Of a stretch of DNA of 11,325 nucleotides, positions 8,169 through 11,325 are shown one piece after another; the stretch's first letter is position 1; every line of letters starts with the position of its first letter. The translations under genes were made by a program, and so were the position numbers. Below the pieces are notes generated by a model. That model was not told the origin of the DNA. It searched no databases and saw only the letters and a list, made by a program, of their open reading frames with translations. The DNA comes from Acanthamoeba lenticulata (lineage: Eukaryota > Discosea > Longamoebia > Acanthamoebidae): the NCBI GenBank assembly GCA_002179805.1, contig NAVB01001007.1, positions 1-11,325 on the forward strand. Direction: 5' to 3'.

Positions 8169-10850
8169 CTAGAAGCTGGGCTGGACAATCTTGCCCTCGT
8201 CGCTCATGATTCGCAAGAGGGCTGCGGACGTGTACTTGCGCACGCCTTCGTGATGGGGATGGTTCTCCATGGCCTCCATGACTGCCTGCGCGGCGTGCTT
8301 GCGGTTGAGCCGCCGTCGCACGACATCTGCAGAGAGAGAGAGATAGGGATCGTGAGAAGACTCAACCTCAGCGTACACGAACCAACAGGATGTCGTGCCG
8401 CACCAAACTCGGAGAGGTTGAGGATTGCGCCGCAGGCCTTCTCCTGCACGCTGGCCCTGTCCGGGTGGGAGGCCATGGCGCATAGGATGGACTTGACGCC
8501 GTCCTCAGAGATCTTCAAGGCGCACTTGCCTGACAAGATGGGTATCGAGTGAGCTTCGACGTTGTTGATCAACAAAAAAACAAACGTTTGGTTCTTCTCC
8601 GCACCGTTCAGCGAGAGGTTCGCCAGCAAAGCACAGGCGTGCTCCTGGATGGAGGCGTTGTCGCGGTTCTGCATGACAAACAGGACCGCTTCGATCGCCC
8701 CTTCCGAGAGCATCACCAAGCGGTTCTCGTCTGTGCCCCGCGTTACATGCATGAGTCAGTCAGTGCGAGTGCTGCATGGGGTCAAGCGGCAAGCACAGCC
8801 CCCGGTCTCACCTGTCGTTGCAAAGTTCATCAGAGTGGCGCAGCACTGCGCCATCAGCGTGGGCTCCGTGGAGTGCTCATACATGGCCTTCACCAGCCGC
8901 CTCACTCCTCCTCGCGCCACGATCCTGTCGCGAATAAAGTCTTCGGCCCGCGCAAGTTGCTCTCCCGTCAGCAGATGCCCATGTGCGGCTGCCGCTTACC
9001 ACAAGCACAAAAGGTACCGTCGACAGCAAGGTTCTGAAGGCACGCGGCGCTGTACTCCTGGATCAAGTGATGGTGGTGGTGCGTCTCCATGACTTGGAGC
9101 AGCGCCGGAATGCCGCCCTCTCGAGCAATGTCCAGGGCGTTGATGGCTGTACACAAAATTGGGCTTCCAGCCAACGGTGCCTCCTTTGGCGCCCTTTGTA
9201 CTCCGCACCCGTCGCTCGCGCATCATCACACGGCGAGGGAAGATAATTGAAGCCTTGACAGAAAAACGAATCGCGGTCCCTGATGAGGCTGCTCTTCTTC
9301 TTCACTGCGGCGTTCGTCCTCTTCGCGCTGCTTTCCAGCGGTCAGCGGGTTACGGCTCAGGCCGTGGACGATGATTACCCCCATCATGATGCCGATATCG
9401 TGACTCATGCCGCCCATTCTTCGGTGCCAGTCAGTGCGGTGCCACTGACTGTGGCGAACGGGTGCAGCAACGATACGCACGCGTGTGTCGAGTTCGCGGA
9501 ATGCGTGCTCGGCGATTCCGGCTACGATCATCATCACCAATCATCAACATGATAACACGTTGTCAATCCGTTGTTGTTGTATCGGAAAGCGACGTACCAT
9601 TCCTGGAGAGTATCCGAAGGGCGCCACAGGCACGTTCAACCGCTTCGTCGTCCGTGTGGTTGATGAGCGCATCGATGATCAGCTCCAAACCGCCATAGTC
9701 TCGGACCCAGTTCTTGTTTTGCTCTGTGCGCAACGCAAGTCAGGCCGCCGTCATAACTCCTCTTCACAGAGTCGATGCCTGATAAACGCACCTTCGATGG
9801 CGATGTTGCCCAACGCCCCGACCGCCATCGCCACGACGCCCGGGTGGTCCCGGTAGTTCTTTAGGGCTCGGATGACCACGGGAATGCCTCCGTTCTGTTG
9901 AATCTCAACACGCCCGTAGTCTGCGCACAGCCTTGGTTGGTGAATGCACGCTTTTTGGGTGCGTCGCCTCACGTACCGTCGCCGAGCGACAAGTTGTAGA
10001 GCGCCGCGCATCCCTGCTCCTGGAGGGACGCTCGATGCGGGTGCTGGAGCATAGCGCAGAGCACGCTCTCGATTCCGCCCACTTTGGTGATGGCCTGCCG
10101 ATTGATTGCTGTTGTGTGGAGTTTGCACGCGGTCATCATCCCTTCTTCTCGTCTTCAAGGAACGATAGACGCACGATCAATAGCTAGTTTCCGAAGAGCA
10201 CCACAAGCCCACGTCTGCACATGGTGGTCGTGCAAGTGGGTCTGCATGGTAAGCACCACGGGCAGTATGCCCCCAGCTTCCCTGATTCTGGTCCTGTTTG
10301 GAGCTGCAGCCGGCACGGGGGATCAGCCACAACGGCTCAAAGAGGAAACACTCCAGCGCTGGTGGCACATACCCGTGGCCGCCAAGTCCATCACCAATCG
10401 ACAGATCTCTGCTTGCACGAGCGGGTCTTTGGAGTAGACGCGCATCAAGTGCAGGACGGACTCGACTCCACATTCCTCAAACTTGGTTTTGTCTGCGCAC
10501 CCATGTGAGAAGTGCGACCCGCGGCTCTTCAGCAGCTCGAGGGGCTGCGTACCTCCAAGCGTGGCGACCACTTGCTCCATGGCCACTATAAGCTCCTCTC
10601 GAGAGGGCTCAGGCTGCTGCGGCATGATGGAAGCTTCATCATCACCGCTCCCGTTTACCACCATGTCGTGGTCGGCAGAGGAGTCAAAGCTGTCATCGGC
10701 CTCTGCCTCCTTGGCTTTGCCAAGCCAGTAGTGCTTGACCTTCTTGAGTGTATTCTTGCCAATGTCCCTTTGCTTCTTCTTCTTTGTCTTTCTCTGGTAC
10801 GTAGCCCCTCCACCAGCAGCGGCATACGCTACGCGCTGTGCGGCATCCAT
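8169..10850 (-). CDS. Armadillo-repeat protein, one repeat per exon, 10 exons
   Basis: Proposed exons, 5' to 3': 10850-10373, 10303-10175, 10108-9977, 9920-9792, 9723-9598, 9146-9018, 8961-8812, 8730-8605, 8529-8404, 8326-8169. They total 1683 nt, 560 residues. Exon 1 encodes 159 residues with a basic patch (KTKKKKQRD, KNTLKKVK; a possible nuclear signal), an acidic stretch and the first helical repeat-like segment (about 120-159). Exons 2-9 each encode one armadillo repeat of 42-50 residues, with patterns such as RTRIREAGGILPVVL, EIQQNGGIPVVIRAL, ACGALRILS and ACALLANLSLN. Exon 10 encodes a last, degenerate repeat and the tail KIVQPSF. All nine introns interrupt codons after the first base. 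A run of five histidines lies in the sixth exon (about 9066-9080). Armadillo arrays form a superhelix that binds other proteins; the partner, and so the role, is unknown. The repeat call is secure. Confidence 0.9.
9147..9597 (-). other. Unusually long intron of the armadillo gene (451 nt)
   Basis: On the minus strand the intron begins GTACGTCG and ends TTGTGTACAG, in phase 1. It joins ALRILSRN to AINALDIAREGGI. The other eight introns of the gene are 56-81 nt, so this one is about six times their length. I looked on the minus strand for a missed armadillo exon with the usual phase 1 ends and the GGI motif and found none. The extra length is largely a plus-strand open frame (9283-9552). Confidence 0.8.
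9283..9552 (+). CDS. Small secreted-type protein with a partial EGF-like module, nested in an intron
   Basis: This is an 89-codon frame with no named family. Residues 1-27 form a classic signal peptide: MRLL start, hydrophobic core LFFFTAAFVLFALL, then cleavage probably after TAQA. The mature part is short and rich in Asp and His (DDDYPHHDAD). It then shows CSNDTHACVEFAECVLGDSG, which has the C-x6-C-x5-C spacing and the AEC motif of the first half of an EGF-like domain. Cysteines 4-6 are missing, and the frame ends in a His/Ser tail at TGA 9550-9552. Third positions are mostly C or G until the last few codons (CAA TCA TCA ACA), as if real coding sequence stops just before the end. The frame lies wholly within the long intron of the opposite-strand armadillo gene. 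It could be a nested gene, the first exon of a longer one (a possible donor is GTGCTC at 9505), a transposed fragment, or chance. Confidence 0.5.
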   Translation: MRLLFFFTAAFVLFALLSSGQRVTAQAVDDDYPHHDADIVTHAAHSSVPVSAVPLTVANGCSNDTHACVEFAECVLGDSGYDHHHQSST

Positions 10851-11247
10851 TGTCTGGTGTTTGTTGTTCGCGGGTCGAGAGTGATTCTACTTCACGAAGA
10901 CAAAGAGCTCCATGCAAGTTCAAACTTCTCCGTCCGTTTAGTGCGTCAAGCTTCTCCATTGTTGGGTCCCTGCTCAGAGCTGCAGCTCAGAGCGCGTGCC
11001 AGTCAACGACAAACCTCGCAAAACACGCGTTCCGCACATTCCAGTCCTTTTGCTTTTTCGACGACCGTCGCGCACGAAGAGACGGAAGAGGCCACCGAAG
11101 TGGACGCCAACACACAAACACTTTCTTGGTATCGTTTGCTTGTCGCTGGCCTTTGCGTGGCCTTTTGAGCGTCGCCCCTCCTCTGAGGAGCAGCCCAAAA
11201 GAGCAACAACATGGCGGGGGAGAGGTGGGTGAGAGGGGAAGCCTGGT
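10851..11247. promoter_or_regulatory. Intergenic region upstream of the armadillo gene
   Basis: These 397 nt lie between the armadillo start codon and the stop codon of the next minus-strand gene. They must hold the armadillo promoter and 5' untranslated region and the 3' end of the upstream gene. Open frames exist on both strands, but none has a recognisable motif or a clear start context. I see no TATA box, repeat or RNA gene. Confidence 0.4.
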
Positions 11248-11325
11248 TCAAACGTTGGTGTCCTCGAGCTGGTTGTTGAAAAAGCGGACGAGGTCGTCGG
11301 CCGTGGGGCGCTTGCGGGGCTTGTG
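11248..11325 (-). CDS. C-terminal tail of a probable protein kinase (runs off right edge)
   Basis: Reading the minus strand from the right edge gives HKPRKRPTADDLVRFFNNQ and a few more residues, 25 in all, before TGA at 11250-11248. The P-x-KRPT-x-x-x-L pattern is typical of subdomain XI, the last conserved block of protein kinases, where the Arg is nearly invariant. A leading His-Lys-Pro would follow the CW often seen at this place in tyrosine-kinase-like enzymes, but that part is outside the window. The stop lies about 400 nt upstream of the armadillo gene, in the same orientation. The visible part is short, so the assignment is moderate and the kinase group cannot be given. Confidence 0.55.
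   Translation of the reverse strand, partial: HKPRKRPTADDLVRFFNNQLEDTNV

Noticed and set aside
9226..9540. A possible extra armadillo exon on the minus strand within the long intron
   Set aside because: The minus-strand reading is Arg/Glu- and Met/Ile-rich with no GGI or repeat pattern, and I found no pair of sites giving a phase 1 exon of about 127 nt with armadillo character.
10996..11251. Short frames on both strands between the armadillo gene and the kinase tail
   Set aside because: They overlap each other, show no motif or signal, and have the low-information Arg/Pro/Ser content expected by chance in GC-rich DNA.

Overview
The window reads as GC-rich, intron-dense nuclear DNA from a protist. 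Most introns are only 56-96 nt, with donors of the GTGCGT/GTACGT kind and CAG acceptors. The gene set is a CDC5-type splicing factor, a COQ6 monooxygenase, an IQ-DH-PH Rho exchange factor, an armadillo-repeat protein and the tail of a protein kinase. Together these suggest a free-living amoeba of the Acanthamoeba type. That is inference from style and content; no database search was possible.

Layout, left to right. (1) Positions 1-927, minus strand: 309 intron-free codons from the start of CDC5/CEF1, running off the left edge. (2) Positions 928-1167: a short divergent promoter region. (3) Positions 1168-3564, plus: COQ6, about 13 exons, with all three flavoprotein-hydroxylase motifs recovered after splicing. 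Two of its introns appear to be GC-AG introns sharing a GCACGA donor. (4) Positions 3565-4033: intergenic, with a pyrimidine-rich block followed by a purine-rich block just before the next gene. (5) Positions 4034-8068, plus: a 10-exon Rho guanine nucleotide exchange factor with a long low-complexity N-terminus, an IQ motif, a DH domain and a PH domain. (6) Positions 8169-10850, minus: a 10-exon armadillo-repeat protein, convergent with the RhoGEF and 100 nt from it. Every repeat is its own exon and every intron is phase 1. (7) Positions 10851-11247: intergenic. (8) Positions 11248-11325, minus: the last 25 codons of what looks like a protein kinase.

The least expected item is on the plus strand at 9283-9552, inside the only long intron (451 nt) of the armadillo gene. 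This small open frame begins with a strong signal peptide and ends in what looks like the first half of an EGF-like module. It may be a nested secreted-protein gene or an inserted fragment of a larger surface-protein gene.

The genes do not form one pathway. CDC5 is a housekeeping splicing gene and COQ6 a mitochondrial ubiquinone gene. The RhoGEF and kinase belong to signalling, and the armadillo protein is probably a scaffold. All exon boundaries were worked out by hand from reading frame, GT/GC-AG ends and remembered family similarity. Each multi-exon model sums to a whole number of codons.
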